Shown: positions 16,387 through 25,802, numbered from the stretch's first letter. The stretch: DNA of 48,152 nucleotides from an uncultured Collinsella sp. (GCA_959018755.1 CAUEMA010000015.1:1-48152); one strand, 5' to 3'. Numbers and translations: made by a program. Notes: generated by a model not told the origin, from the letters alone.

Positions 16387-17301
16387 CTACCAGCTTTTCT
16401 CGATATCGCGGATGCGCTGATAGAGCCAATCGTTTTGCGGCACTTGGATATCGTGTTTGACGGCCAGGCGGCAAATGGTGCCCGCGAACTCCTCGACTTC
16501 GGTTTTTCGTTGTGCGATGCGGTCCTGCGCCATTGAGGGCATACCGGCGGGGTCGATTCCCTCGATGAGGTGCACCATCTGCGTCAGGTCTGCCTCGGTC
16601 AGCTCAATGCCCTCGGCGTTGGCGACCGCAAGCGTTTCGCGCATGGCAGAAACAAAGCAGCGACGCTGCTCGGAGCCCGGCTCCGTGGCGCTTCCGTAGG
16701 TCCCGCCGTAGGCCATGCACGTCTGGTTGATGCCGTCGTTGAGCATGAGTTTGGCCCACATGCGGTGCGTAACGTCGCTCTCGACGGTATGGGCGATGCC
16801 GCAGCGCGTGTAGAGCTCGTCGATGGCGGTGACGGTTGCGAGCTCAGTGCCGGCCGCCGCGCCAAAGCGGATTTCGCCCGCAGTGGTAAAGGTGAGCTCT
16901 CCGTTGAGGAACACGGCGTCCATGCCCTGGCAAATACCAAGAACGGTATGCTCCCAGCCAAAGCGCTCGGCAATCTTCTGCTCGCTCGTAATGCCGTTAC
17001 ACAGCGAGGCGATGAGCGTATTGGGTCCCACGACGCGCTCCATAGTCTTGAGTGCTTGGTTGAGTCCAGTCGTCTTGACCGTGAGAATGACCAGATCGGC
17101 GGGCGTTGCCTCGCTGGCGCGGACGGACTTGAGCGCACAGGGCTTGCCATTGACGGTGAGCGCATCGCCCGCGTGACGCTCAAAACGGGCGTCATCCATA
17201 ACGTATTCGACGGCGTCGTTACCGAGTGCCTGGGCGATCATACTGCCGTAGAGTAGCCCGACGCCGCCCTTGCCGATAAAGGTGACCTTGTTGATCTGCA
17301 T
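16387..17301 (-). CDS. panE: 2-dehydropantoate 2-reductase
   Basis: A 304-aa ketopantoate-reductase-family enzyme, reducing ketopantoate to pantoate with NADPH in coenzyme A synthesis. The Rossmann motif is VTFIGKGGVGLLYG. The catalytic Lys lies in LILTVKTTGLNQAL, and the C-terminal domain has HRMWAKLMLNDGINQTCMAYGG. GGGGAGAT precedes the ATG. Other members act on related 2-keto acids, so the exact substrate is inferred. Confidence 0.85.
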   Translation of the reverse strand: MQINKVTFIGKGGVGLLYGSMIAQALGNDAVEYVMDDARFERHAGDALTVNGKPCALKSVRASEATPADLVILTVKTTGLNQALKTMERVVGPNTLIASLCNGITSEQKIAERFGWEHTVLGICQGMDAVFLNGELTFTTAGEIRFGAAAGTELATVTAIDELYTRCGIAHTVESDVTHRMWAKLMLNDGINQTCMAYGGTYGSATEPGSEQRRCFVSAMRETLAVANAEGIELTEADLTQMVHLIEGIDPAGMPSMAQDRIAQRKTEVEEFAGTICRLAVKHDIQVPQNDWLYQRIRDIEKSW

Positions 17302-17418
17302 GTGAATTATCTCCCCATATAAAAGGTGCCCGCGTAAGGGGCGCCTGATGGATTGTATGCCGCCAGCGCACCTTGTGCATGCAGGGTGGCGATTTTTAAA
17401 TGAATGGACGCGTGGAGC

Positions 17419-17613
17419 TTACGCTGCGGGGCAGACCGCGAAAACGCGTGCGGGATATCCAACGCCATCGCGCACCTTGGGGAAGGTGCAGAAGATGACG
17501 GCGCCTGTGGCGGGAAGCTCGTCCAGATGGTCCATGACCTCGATCTGATAGCGGTCGACCGAGAGGATGTACTGCTCGCCGGGGTAGGGGTAGGCGTCCT
17601 CACGTGTGGTCAC
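17419..17613 (-). CDS. Small conserved-looking protein upstream of panE
   Basis: A 64-aa frame with GTG start (MTTREDAYPYPGEQYILSVD) and AAAGGAAG just upstream. It is compositionally normal (EVMDHLDELPATGAVIFCTFPKVRDGVGYPARVFAV) and in the frame expected for a coding region. The family is not recognised. It sits 117 nt before panE on the same strand and may share its transcript. The hydrophobic ATGAVIFCTF core suggests a compact folded domain. Confidence 0.55.
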   Translation of the reverse strand: MTTREDAYPYPGEQYILSVDRYQIEVMDHLDELPATGAVIFCTFPKVRDGVGYPARVFAVCPAA

Positions 17614-17776
17614 GGTCGCTTCCTTTCATCGGGCTTTTTGCTGATGTTAAAGCGGTGTCGTGACGGCTCGATTTCTGCTACGTTACGATACATTCTCGAT
17701 TGCGATTCCACGATGTTTCGGCTGCGTGACCATTGTGTTTCGCCTTGCCGGGGCGCTGATGGCGAAGGGAGGGGCC

Positions 17777-18964
17777 GTGCAATACCGTGTTGACCCCAAA
17801 AGTGGTAACCGAATATCCGCTCTGGGTCTGGGCTGCATGAGGTTTCCCGGTGCGCCGGGACATCCCGATGCGAAGACGGCCGATGCCATCATTTCCCGTG
17901 CGGTGGAGCAAGGGATAACCTATCTGGACACGGCCTATCTCTACCCCGGTAACGAAGCTTGTGTGGGAGCTTCGCTTGAGCGCCTGGGTCTGCGCGACCA
18001 GATTTTGCTCGCGACCAAGTTGCCGCACGCTTCGTGCAAATGTGCGGAGGATTTCGACCGCTTTTTTGACGAGCAGCTGCGCCGTTTGCGGACTGACCAT
18101 ATCGACTACTACCTCATGCACAACATCACCTCGCCCGCGCAGTGGGAGCGCGTGGCAGCTTTGGGTATCGAGGACTGGATTGCGCACCAAAAGGCTGCGG
18201 GGCGTATTCGCCAGATAGGTTTTTCGTACCACGGCGGTGCGGCGGATTTCCTCATGATGCTTGACGCGTATGACTGGGATTTTTGCCAGATCCAGTACAA
18301 CTATGCCGGAGAGCGCTACCAAGCGGGAACGGCGGGACTCATGGCAGCCGCCGAGCGCGGGCTCGCGGTGTTTGTGATGGAACCGCTTTTGGGTGGACGC
18401 CTGGCGGGCAAGCTGCCTCCGCGGGCCCGCGCCGTGCTCGATGACGTACGCGATCCGTACCTGAAGACGCCGGCTGCTTGGGGCCTTTCGTGGGTGTGGA
18501 ACCATCCTCAAGTCACGATGCTGCTTTCGGGCATGACCGATACCGCGCAGGTGGACGAGAACGCGGCATTGGCGGATCGCGCACTGCCGGATTCGATGAC
18601 GACAGAGCAGCTCGATACCATCGCACGCGTGCTGGGAGAGTTTGAGAAATCGAATCGCGTGCCCTGTACGGGGTGCGGCCACTGCATGCCGTGCCCCAAG
18701 GGTATCAATATTCCCGGCTGCTTTGGCGCCTACAACGCGAGCTATGCGCATAGTTGGTTTACGGGGCTGTCTCAATACTTTACGGCGAGCGCGGTGCGGA
18801 CGAACGGGCCCAAGCTGGTGAGCAATTGCGTCAAGTGCGGCAAATGCGCACGTCACTGCCCGCAGCACATTGATATTCCCGAGCGTCTCGACGATGTGCG
18901 CCGACGTTTCCAGCCTGGTCCCGTAACGGCCGCGCTTAAAGCCTTTTGCAAAACGCGCTCCTGA
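17777..18964 (+). CDS. Aldo/keto reductase with C-terminal ferredoxin-type domain
   Basis: A 395-aa protein. Residues about 1-290 form an aldo/keto reductase barrel: ALGLGCMRFPG, GITYLDTAYLYPGNE and the DHIDYYLMHN strand. The C-terminus binds iron-sulfur clusters through CTGCGHCMPCP and CVKCGKCARHCPQ. Such fusions are common in anaerobes, and the electron donor is probably ferredoxin-linked. I take GTG 17777 (QYRVDPKSGN) because AGGGAGG precedes it and the family starts MQYR; ATG 17759 is the alternative. Confidence 0.9.
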   Translation: MQYRVDPKSGNRISALGLGCMRFPGAPGHPDAKTADAIISRAVEQGITYLDTAYLYPGNEACVGASLERLGLRDQILLATKLPHASCKCAEDFDRFFDEQLRRLRTDHIDYYLMHNITSPAQWERVAALGIEDWIAHQKAAGRIRQIGFSYHGGAADFLMMLDAYDWDFCQIQYNYAGERYQAGTAGLMAAAERGLAVFVMEPLLGGRLAGKLPPRARAVLDDVRDPYLKTPAAWGLSWVWNHPQVTMLLSGMTDTAQVDENAALADRALPDSMTTEQLDTIARVLGEFEKSNRVPCTGCGHCMPCPKGINIPGCFGAYNASYAHSWFTGLSQYFTASAVRTNGPKLVSNCVKCGKCARHCPQHIDIPERLDDVRRRFQPGPVTAALKAFCKTRS

Positions 18965-19052
18965 TGCCCCTTTTATAACTTGCGGTGGAATAGTTCCTGT
19001 TTGCGGCAGAATAGGGGCCAAGCAGGAACTATTCCACCGCAACTGAAGGGGG
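18961..19052 (+). repeat. Intergenic hairpin repeat, copy 1
   Basis: Arms TTGCGGTGGAATAGTTCCTG (18980-18999) and CAGGAACTATTCCACCGCAA (19023-19042) pair perfectly over 20 bp. An outer GCCCCTT/AAGGGG pairing flanks them. About 50 nt of the 5' half are shared with copy 2 at 20148. It runs from the aldo/keto reductase stop codon to the ribosome binding site of the next gene. Confidence 0.9.
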
Positions 19053-19057
19053 CTGTC

Positions 19058-20077
19058 GTGGGCTATCGGGATTCATGTGATGGTTTGCGTGATGTTCGCT
19101 GGGGCGTTTTGGGCGCTGGACACATTTCGCATCGATTCGCATCGTCGCTCAAGGAGGTGGACGGGGCACGGCTTGTGGCTGCCGCCGGTCGCACTCCTTC
19201 GCATGTTGAGGAGTTTTGCAGGGCGTTTTCGATTGATGCCGCGCACGGCTATGCCACGGCTGACGATAGCGGCGATGCGGCTTATGATGCGCTGATTGCC
19301 GACCCCGATGTCGACGCAATCTACTTGGCTCTTCCACATGGCATGCATGCGCATTGGGCCTGTCGGGCACTGCGCGCGGGAAAGGCCGTACTGTGCGAAA
19401 AGCCGGCCGTTTTGAATGAAGAAGAGGCCCATGCGATCGCCTCCGTTTCCCGTGAGTACGGCGTGCCGTTTATGGAGGCGATGAAGAATCGGTTTTGCCC
19501 GATGCGCACTCGCGTGAAGGACTTGCTTGCGTCGGGTGAGCTTGGCCGTATTGTCTCGATTGAAAGCGTGCAAAAGCTCGATTACGGCGAGTCTCCTTCG
19601 GGCTATCTGCTTGATCCGTTGCAGGGCGGCTGTCTATATGACATGGGCTGCTATGCAGTCGGGTGGTTTGAGGATCTGCTTACGGGCGCGTGCGATGTTT
19701 CGTCTCGTGAAGTTCGCTGGCGTGACGTATCGGGCGGCCGCGTGGATTGGGCCGATGAGATCCATATGAGTGTCGGCGGCATACCCATTCATATGGTGTG
19801 CGACGGCAAAGCAGCATATGAAAGCCGCTTAACGATTGCCTGCGAGCGGGGTTCGTTGGAAATCGAGCGCCTCCATCGCCCCGAGCTCGCCCATGTGAAG
19901 TACTCCGACGGACGAATGCTCGAAATAAATGCCCCGTTTGAGGTCGATGATTTCTACGGCGAAATCCGGCATGCGACCCAGCTCATCCGGGCGGGGAAAC
20001 TCAAGAGTCCCGTCATGCCCCTAGCCGCCACACAGCGCTGTGCGCGCATCATCGATGCAATCCGTCTAGCCCTCTAG
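19058..20077 (+). CDS. Gfo/Idh/MocA-family oxidoreductase
   Basis: A 339-aa NAD(P)-dependent dehydrogenase. The Rossmann region is VRWGVLGAGHISHRFASSL. The signature GKAVLCEKPAVLNEEEAH carries EKP, followed by FMEAMKNRFCPM and the GGCLYDMGCYAVGW strand. Substrate unknown, probably a sugar or trans-dihydrodiol-like compound. GTG 19058 is preceded by AAGGGGG immediately after the hairpin repeat; a longer frame from 18980 would translate the repeat itself and is rejected. Confidence 0.88.
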   Translation: MGYRDSCDGLRDVRWGVLGAGHISHRFASSLKEVDGARLVAAAGRTPSHVEEFCRAFSIDAAHGYATADDSGDAAYDALIADPDVDAIYLALPHGMHAHWACRALRAGKAVLCEKPAVLNEEEAHAIASVSREYGVPFMEAMKNRFCPMRTRVKDLLASGELGRIVSIESVQKLDYGESPSGYLLDPLQGGCLYDMGCYAVGWFEDLLTGACDVSSREVRWRDVSGGRVDWADEIHMSVGGIPIHMVCDGKAAYESRLTIACERGSLEIERLHRPELAHVKYSDGRMLEINAPFEVDDFYGEIRHATQLIRAGKLKSPVMPLAATQRCARIIDAIRLAL

Positions 20078-20147
20078 GACCTGGCGCTGACGCGTGAGGG
20101 ATCATGACGCCCGCGCCCGTAGCCGTAGTGCTTGGTGGCCCGCATCT

Positions 20148-20242
20148 CTGATGCCCCTTTTATAACTTGTGGTGGAATAGTTCCTGTTTGCGGCAGAATA
20201 GGGCATCGACAGGAACTATTTCACCGCAACTGATGAGGGGGA
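20148..20242 (+). repeat. Intergenic hairpin repeat, copy 2
   Basis: Arms TTGTGGTGGAATAGTTCCTG (20167-20186) and CAGGAACTATTTCACCGCAA (20210-20229). Relative to copy 1 each arm has one C-to-T change, and both turn a G-C pair into a G-U pair, so the RNA fold is kept. It ends at the ribosome binding site of the endonuclease IV gene. Confidence 0.9.
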
Positions 20243-20249
20243 GCTGGAG

Positions 20250-21116
20250 ATGCTGACGATCGGGTGTCATCTTTCGACGACGAAGGGCTATCGGGCAATG
20301 GGGGAGACGGCGCTGTCCATTGGCGCCAATACCTTTGCATTCTTTACGCGCAACCCGCGCGGCGGCAAGGCGAAAGACCTTGACATGGATGACGTGGCGG
20401 CCTTGCGCGAGCTTATGGAGCAAAACGACTTTGGCCCGCTCGTGGCTCATGCCCCGTATACCTATAACCCCTGCTCGGCCAAAGAGCGGGCGCGCGAGTT
20501 TGCCCTGGAGGCCATGGCAGAGGACCTGCGTCGCATGGAAGCGCTGCCCGGCAACTACTACAACTTCCATCCCGGTGCGCATGTGGGGCAGGGCTCCGAC
20601 GCCGGCATTCAGATGATCGTTGACACCCTGTGTCAGGTGATGTTTGAGGGTCAGCAGACGACGGTGCTGCTCGAGACTATGGCCGGCAAGGGCACCGAGG
20701 TGGGCCGCAGCTTCGAGGAGCTGGCGCTCATCATCGAGGGCGTTGCCGACAAACGCCCCGAGCTGTCGGCCAAGTTGGGCGTTTGCCTGGACACCTGCCA
20801 TGTGAATGATGCCGGCTATGACATCGTCCACGATCTTGACGGTGTGCTCGACGAGTTCGATCGTGTGGTGGGTATCGAGCGCCTGCGCGCCGTGCATATC
20901 AATGACTCCAAGAACCCCTGCGGCGCCCATAAGGATCGCCACGAGTGTATCGGCAAGGGCTACCTGGGTAGTGAAGAGTTTGGCGGCGGTATGCAGGTTA
21001 TGCAGAATATTGTATCGAATGGCCGCTTGCGCGCCTTGCCATTCATTTTGGAGACACCGAACGAACTTGCAGGTTATGCGGCTGAAATCAAACTGTTAAG
21101 GTCCTTGCAGCAGTAA
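20250..21116 (+). CDS. nfo: Endonuclease IV (AP endonuclease)
   Basis: A 288-aa xylose-isomerase-like TIM barrel with endonuclease IV signatures: IGCHLSTTKGY at the start, NFHPGAHVGQGSDAG, LLETMAGKGTEVG, GVCLDTCHVNDAGYD and HINDSKNPCGAHKDRHECIGKG, which carry the metal ligands. It cleaves at abasic sites in base-excision repair. ATG 20250 follows GGGGGAG at the edge of the hairpin repeat. Confidence 0.95.
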   Translation: MLTIGCHLSTTKGYRAMGETALSIGANTFAFFTRNPRGGKAKDLDMDDVAALRELMEQNDFGPLVAHAPYTYNPCSAKERAREFALEAMAEDLRRMEALPGNYYNFHPGAHVGQGSDAGIQMIVDTLCQVMFEGQQTTVLLETMAGKGTEVGRSFEELALIIEGVADKRPELSAKLGVCLDTCHVNDAGYDIVHDLDGVLDEFDRVVGIERLRAVHINDSKNPCGAHKDRHECIGKGYLGSEEFGGGMQVMQNIVSNGRLRALPFILETPNELAGYAAEIKLLRSLQQ

Positions 21117-21122
21117 TGGCTG

Positions 21123-21154
21123 CCATAAAGTGGAGTGCTCCATTCACGTTATGG
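21123..21154 (+). terminator. Probable terminator of nfo
   Basis: An imperfect stem pairs CCATAA...GTGGAG with CTCCATTCAC...TTATGG, followed by a T-rich stretch. Confidence 0.55.
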
Positions 21155-21177
21155 GTTTGTTTCAATCAGTTTTCTAA

Positions 21178-21206
21178 TTGCAGATTCTTCCAAGCGGGTG
21201 CATAAT
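21178..21206 (+). promoter_or_regulatory. Promoter of the amino-acid ABC transporter operon
   Basis: TTGCAG (21178-21183), a 17-nt spacer, then CATAAT (21201-21206), about 58 nt before the start of the binding-protein gene. Confidence 0.65.
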
Positions 21207-21263
21207 AACCCTCAGTTTTTGCAGACCTCTGAATCACATGGGGTCATTGGAAGGAGACTGATT

Positions 21264-22124
21264 ATGAAGCTGAAGAAGCTTGGCGCATTTGCCGCCACGG
21301 GTGCTATGGCGCTCGCCCTCGCTCTGACGGGCTGCGGCTCGTCCAACGCCACCTCTGGCTCTGATGCCGGTTCTAGCAGCTCTGACGACGCTAAGGTCGA
21401 GAAGGTCGACGGCTCCAAGGAGTACGCGCTCGTCAAGGACGGTACGCTGACCGTCGGCACCTCTGCCGAGTACGCTCCGTTTGAGTACAAGGATGACAAC
21501 GGCGATTATCAGGGCTTTGACCTTGAGCTCATCAAGGCCATCGGCGACAAGCTGGGCCTGGATGTCGAGTACGTCAATAACGACTTTGACACGCTGGTTC
21601 CGGGCGTCGCTTCGGGCGCCAAGTATGACGTCTCCATCGCGGCTATCACCGACACGCCCGAGCGTGAGAAGGAAGTCACTTTCTCCGATTCCTACTACAT
21701 GGACGATCAGGCTATCGTGACCAAGGTCGATAACACCGACATCACGGCCGATAACTACAGCGAGAAGCTCAATAACGCTGACGCTACCATCATCGTCCAG
21801 TCTGGCTCGACCGCCGAGTCCTTTGCCCAGGAGAACTTCCCCAAGGCCAAGATTGTCCCCTACAAGGACGCCACCGAGTGCTTCAGCGCCCTGCAGTCCG
21901 ATAAGGGCGACGCCGTAGTCACCAACCGCTCCGTTGCTAGCCAGCTGACCGCCGAGCAGTTCAACACCTGTCAGACCATTAAGCAGATCAGCACCGGCGA
22001 GGAGTACGCCATCGCCATCAACCAGGGCAACACCAAGCTCAAGGATGACATCAACCAGGCCATCAAGGACCTGACCGACGACGGTACCGTTGACGCCCTC
22101 ATGGCTAAGTACAACATCAAGTAA
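21264..22124 (+). CDS. Polar amino-acid ABC transporter substrate-binding lipoprotein
   Basis: A 286-aa family-3 solute-binding protein. The lipoprotein signal ends at the lipobox ALTGCGSS, and the mature protein starts with a Ser/Asp-rich linker. TVGTSAEYAPFEYKDDNGDYQGFDLELIKAIGDKLGLDVEYV is the hallmark start of the domain. The ligand is likely glutamine, cystine or another polar amino acid. AAGGAGA precedes ATG 21264. First gene of a three-gene operon. Confidence 0.93.
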   Translation: MKLKKLGAFAATGAMALALALTGCGSSNATSGSDAGSSSSDDAKVEKVDGSKEYALVKDGTLTVGTSAEYAPFEYKDDNGDYQGFDLELIKAIGDKLGLDVEYVNNDFDTLVPGVASGAKYDVSIAAITDTPEREKEVTFSDSYYMDDQAIVTKVDNTDITADNYSEKLNNADATIIVQSGSTAESFAQENFPKAKIVPYKDATECFSALQSDKGDAVVTNRSVASQLTAEQFNTCQTIKQISTGEEYAIAINQGNTKLKDDINQAIKDLTDDGTVDALMAKYNIK

Positions 22125-22146
22125 AATAACTACTTGATTGCGCGCG

Positions 22147-22177
22147 GGCCCTTTCCGTTTTGGCGGAGAGGGCCTTT
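22147..22177 (+). terminator. Attenuating hairpin between binding-protein and permease genes
   Basis: GGCCCTTTCCG pairs with CGGAGAGGGCC across a 6-nt loop, followed by only three T residues. A partial terminator here would give more binding protein than membrane components. Confidence 0.7.
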
Positions 22178-22242
22178 GCGCTTCTCTTGACGGAGAGCAT
22201 TTCCGTCTCGTTTTGCCGGCAACTTCTACGATAGGAGCCACC

Positions 22243-23604
22243 TTGTCTCGACTGAACAAAGGGGCCGCGGAGCAGCATTTTCCACTGCCCGCCTTGCTCC
22301 AAAAGCTAGTCTGCGTCATGGCCGTGGCGCTCGCGCTGGTTTGCGCGGGGGCATATGCGCCCACGACCGCCCAGGCGCTTGAGACCGCAAAGATTACCGC
22401 CCGACCCAACACCGGTTCGGGCAGCGCTGTGGTCGGCGGTACCGAGACGCGCATTACCTGGGAGGTCCAAGCCGATGCCGATGAGGAGCTGAGCGGTCTT
22501 TCGCTGACGTTTGTCGACGGCACGACGTTTGGTACCGATGACACGCGATTGACGATGCTCTCGGGCGAGGACCTCATGGATCGTACGCCCATGAAGCCCA
22601 CGTGCAAGGCTGACGGCCAGACGCTCAAGATTGACTTTGGCGAGACGGCGCCTGCCGGCGGCTTTTTCCGTGTCGAGGTTTACGGCGTGACGTTTCCCGT
22701 CGAGGGCGGCGATGAGGCCTTTAGCGGCACCTATACGCTTGCCGACGGTTCGACCAAGAAGATTTCCAAGATTCCTTCCGTCGAGATTAAGGGCGTGACG
22801 GCATTCGATAACTTCCTGGCCGACCTTAAGGAACAGCCGTGGGTCGAGGCATGGAATTCCAACATGTTCCTTCGCCTGTTCCTGAACCCGGTCATTTTGG
22901 TCCAGAGCCTGCCGATCGTCTTTAAGGGCTTCCTTATGTCGCTCTCGATCGTGCTCGTGGCATTTCCGTTGGCCATTCCCTTTGGCTTTGCGCTGTCGCT
23001 CATGCGCATTTCCAAGTCGCGCATCCTTCGTTGTCTTGCCGGCATCTATGTGAATATCATCCGCGGCACGCCGGCGTTCCTGCAGATCTACATTGCGTTC
23101 TTTGGCCTGCCGCTTGCCGGTGTCAAGGTTGACGACTACGTCTTGGGCGTTATCGTCATGGCCATGAACTCGTCTGCGTACCTGTGCGAGATCTTCCGTG
23201 CCGGTATTCAGTCGATCCCCAAGGGTCAAAACGAGGCTGCTCGCTCGCTGGGCATGAATGCCTTCCAGACGCTGCTCTACGTTATGATTCCGCAGACGTT
23301 CCGCAATGTCCTGCCTACGCTGACCAGCGAGTTTATCCTGCTTTACAAGGATACGTCGCTGCTTGCCGCCGTGGGCGTGGTCGAGATCGTCATGAACGCC
23401 CGCACCATCGTGGCAACAACGGGCTCCATTACGCCGTATGTGGTTGCTGCCCTGTTCTATCTGGTCATTACCCTGCCGCTTGCGCGCTTGGTGAGCGGTC
23501 TTGAGGCGAGGCTGCTGGGTACGGCCGAAACCAAAAAGAAGCGTCCCACCAAGAGCGCCGGACAGGTTGTCGCGACGCCCGCCGACCATATCGCTGGTCT
23601 GTAA
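22243..23604 (+). CDS. Amino-acid ABC permease with fused N-terminal extracytoplasmic domain
   Basis: A 453-aa protein. A signal-like hydrophobic segment (CVMAVALALVCAGAYAPTTAQA, residues about 25-46) is followed by about 150 residues of beta-rich extracytoplasmic sequence. The HisM/GlnP-type permease starts near residue 210, with the EAA loop EAARSLGMNAFQTLLYVMIPQ. TTG 22243 is chosen for its AGGAG site; a longer frame from 22138 runs through the hairpin. Typical permeases in this family are 210-230 aa and lack such a domain. Confidence 0.88.
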   Translation: MSRLNKGAAEQHFPLPALLQKLVCVMAVALALVCAGAYAPTTAQALETAKITARPNTGSGSAVVGGTETRITWEVQADADEELSGLSLTFVDGTTFGTDDTRLTMLSGEDLMDRTPMKPTCKADGQTLKIDFGETAPAGGFFRVEVYGVTFPVEGGDEAFSGTYTLADGSTKKISKIPSVEIKGVTAFDNFLADLKEQPWVEAWNSNMFLRLFLNPVILVQSLPIVFKGFLMSLSIVLVAFPLAIPFGFALSLMRISKSRILRCLAGIYVNIIRGTPAFLQIYIAFFGLPLAGVKVDDYVLGVIVMAMNSSAYLCEIFRAGIQSIPKGQNEAARSLGMNAFQTLLYVMIPQTFRNVLPTLTSEFILLYKDTSLLAAVGVVEIVMNARTIVATTGSITPYVVAALFYLVITLPLARLVSGLEARLLGTAETKKKRPTKSAGQVVATPADHIAGL

Positions 23605-23616
23605 GGAGGTTCTATT

Positions 23617-24369
<753 letters not shown>

Positions 24370-24394
24370 CCGCTTTATATGACTGACATAGCAG

Positions 24395-24430
24395 AAAACG
24401 GGAGCCGGATGTGATCCGGCTCCCGTTTTT
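24395..24430. terminator. Bidirectional terminator between ABC operon and flavodoxin
   Basis: The stem AACGGGAGCCGGAT/ATCCGGCTCCCGTT is flanked by A and T runs on both sides, so it serves both converging units. Confidence 0.93.
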
Positions 24431-24486
24431 GTTGGGACGCGAATGTGTTTTGGTGCAGAGCGCGTTACGGGCGGAGCTCATTGCCG

Positions 24487-24906
24487 CTAGGCGAGCTCAG
24501 CTCCAAGGGCGCGGCAGGCCGCCTCGCCCTCATCGTCGGGGGCGTCGTAGCAAATGACGGAATCGACGACGTTGACACCTGCCTCGTCGGCATCGGCCTT
24601 CCAGTTGTCCATCCACTCGCCCTCGGCCCACGAATAGGAGCCAAAGAGGACGACCTTCTTGTCGCCGAGGGTTTCCTTGACTTCGTCCCACATCGGTTGG
24701 AACTCATCGCATTCAAGCTCCTCGGAGCCCATGGCGGGGCAACCGAAGGCGAAGGCATCATAGTCGGCGGCCCTGTCGGCAGAGAAGTCGGCGCAGGGGA
24801 TGACTTCGGCCTCGGCGCCCGCGGACGTGGTGCCCTCGGCAACGAGGTTTGCCATGGCCTCGGTGTTGCCTGTGCCGCTCCAATAGACGACGGCGATCTT
24901 GCTCAT
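24487..24906 (-). CDS. Flavodoxin
   Basis: A 139-aa FMN-binding electron carrier. The phosphate-binding loop is YWSGTGNTEAMANLV. GCPAMGSEELE and FGSYSWAEGEWMDNW are the isoalloxazine-contact loops. AAAGGAC precedes ATG 24906. It lies 46 nt after a DUF3793 gene on the same strand, behind a promoter with DtxR-like sites. Flavodoxin commonly replaces ferredoxin under iron limitation, which fits that arrangement. Confidence 0.95.
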   Translation of the reverse strand: MSKIAVVYWSGTGNTEAMANLVAEGTTSAGAEAEVIPCADFSADRAADYDAFAFGCPAMGSEELECDEFQPMWDEVKETLGDKKVVLFGSYSWAEGEWMDNWKADADEAGVNVVDSVICYDAPDDEGEAACRALGAELA

Positions 24907-24952
24907 GTTGAGTCCTTTCGGTTGTGCGGCGTGCGGCCGCGGTTTGTACGTT

Positions 24953-25657
24953 CTATCGGGTCGCCTGGGCAAGTTGCGCCAAGCTGCAGCCCTGCTGATA
25001 GATAAAGGTGAGGTGTTGGGTGCAGGCACGGTACGCATCAAACGTCGCAAGCGCCTGCTCGACATTCGTATAGACCTTCCAGGCTCCAAAGATCTTGTAG
25101 TTCTCGCCACGCTGGGCGATGAACTCGTATACGTCGTCGTAGGGGTACCCCAGGAAGTAGCCAATTTCGTGTGGAAACTCGCAGGTGCAGCCGTTGTCGC
25201 AGTGTGCTTGATGGTCCAATGCGCATCGGGTTTGGCCGCATGCGCATTCCGCGGCGTTATTGCTTGCGAGCGTGATGCGCGATGCCAGGTGCACAAGACA
25301 TGCCGAGAGGTTGCCGGTGTCGTAGCCCTCCTTGGCGAGTGCCGTTTTGGCGCGCGGGTCAGCAAGGTAAGTGGCGAGGCTATTGGGCCGATATGCGTAT
25401 ACGAGCGCCCCGCAGGGGCGCCAGACCAAAACGCTCAGATGGATGCCGAACGGATTAAGCTCGCGGTTGCACCGGGCGATAACGTTGAGCAGGCGTGCTC
25501 GGCGATCCTCGATCGCCGCAGTTACGCTTGAGCCGTCTTGATCGACATAGACTCCTGGGTAGGTAAAGAGCGATGCCGGTTTGATGCCCGCGAGCGTGGG
25601 GGAGCAGTTGCGCACGACTGCCGCCTGAAACGTTGGGATGTCTATGGTTCGAGTCAC
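24953..25657 (-). CDS. DUF3793 family protein
   Basis: A 234-aa protein of unknown function. Family features are TLAGIKPASLF near the N-terminus and FPHEIGYFLGYPYDDVYEFI and FGAWKVYTNVEQALATFDAYRACT toward the C-terminus. A central cysteine-rich loop (CACGQTRCALDHQAHCDNGCTC) may bind metal. GTG 25657 is preceded by AAGGAG. It is commonly placed beside flavodoxin genes, as here, suggesting a role in iron homeostasis or redox adaptation. Confidence 0.85.
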   Translation of the reverse strand: MTRTIDIPTFQAAVVRNCSPTLAGIKPASLFTYPGVYVDQDGSSVTAAIEDRRARLLNVIARCNRELNPFGIHLSVLVWRPCGALVYAYRPNSLATYLADPRAKTALAKEGYDTGNLSACLVHLASRITLASNNAAECACGQTRCALDHQAHCDNGCTCEFPHEIGYFLGYPYDDVYEFIAQRGENYKIFGAWKVYTNVEQALATFDAYRACTQHLTFIYQQGCSLAQLAQATR

Positions 25658-25680
25658 GACGCTCCTTACGGATCTAAACC

Positions 25681-25723
25681 GTTAGCCTAGGAAAACTTAT
25701 ACACGAAAGTAAGCCTAGGTCAA
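25681..25723 (-). promoter_or_regulatory. DUF3793-flavodoxin promoter with DtxR-like boxes
   Basis: On the minus strand, TTGACC (25718-25723), a 16-nt spacer and TATAAG (25696-25701) form a promoter. Two direct copies of CCTAGGCTWAC (25709-25719 and 25681-25691) overlap the -35 and lie just past the -10. Their core TAGGCTWAC matches the centre of the DtxR/IdeR consensus. Metal-dependent repression is therefore inferred. Confidence 0.65.
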
Positions 25724-25784
25724 CTAAAAAGTTTGAAGAGGGAAACTAATTGACTGAACTGACATGAGTTTGGAGTAAGATGGG

Positions 25785-25802
25785 ACACCCCACGGGGGTA
25801 TC
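25785..25802 (+). promoter_or_regulatory. CsoR-like copper operator
   Basis: The element ACCCCACGGGGGTATC (G-tract palindrome) closely resembles CsoR operators upstream of copper genes. It lies about 30 nt before the start of the HMA-domain gene. Confidence 0.6.

Noticed and set aside
18961..20242. CRISPR-like repeats
   Set aside because: There are only two copies more than 1 kb apart with a gene between, and each is itself a hairpin; no spacers or cas genes are present.
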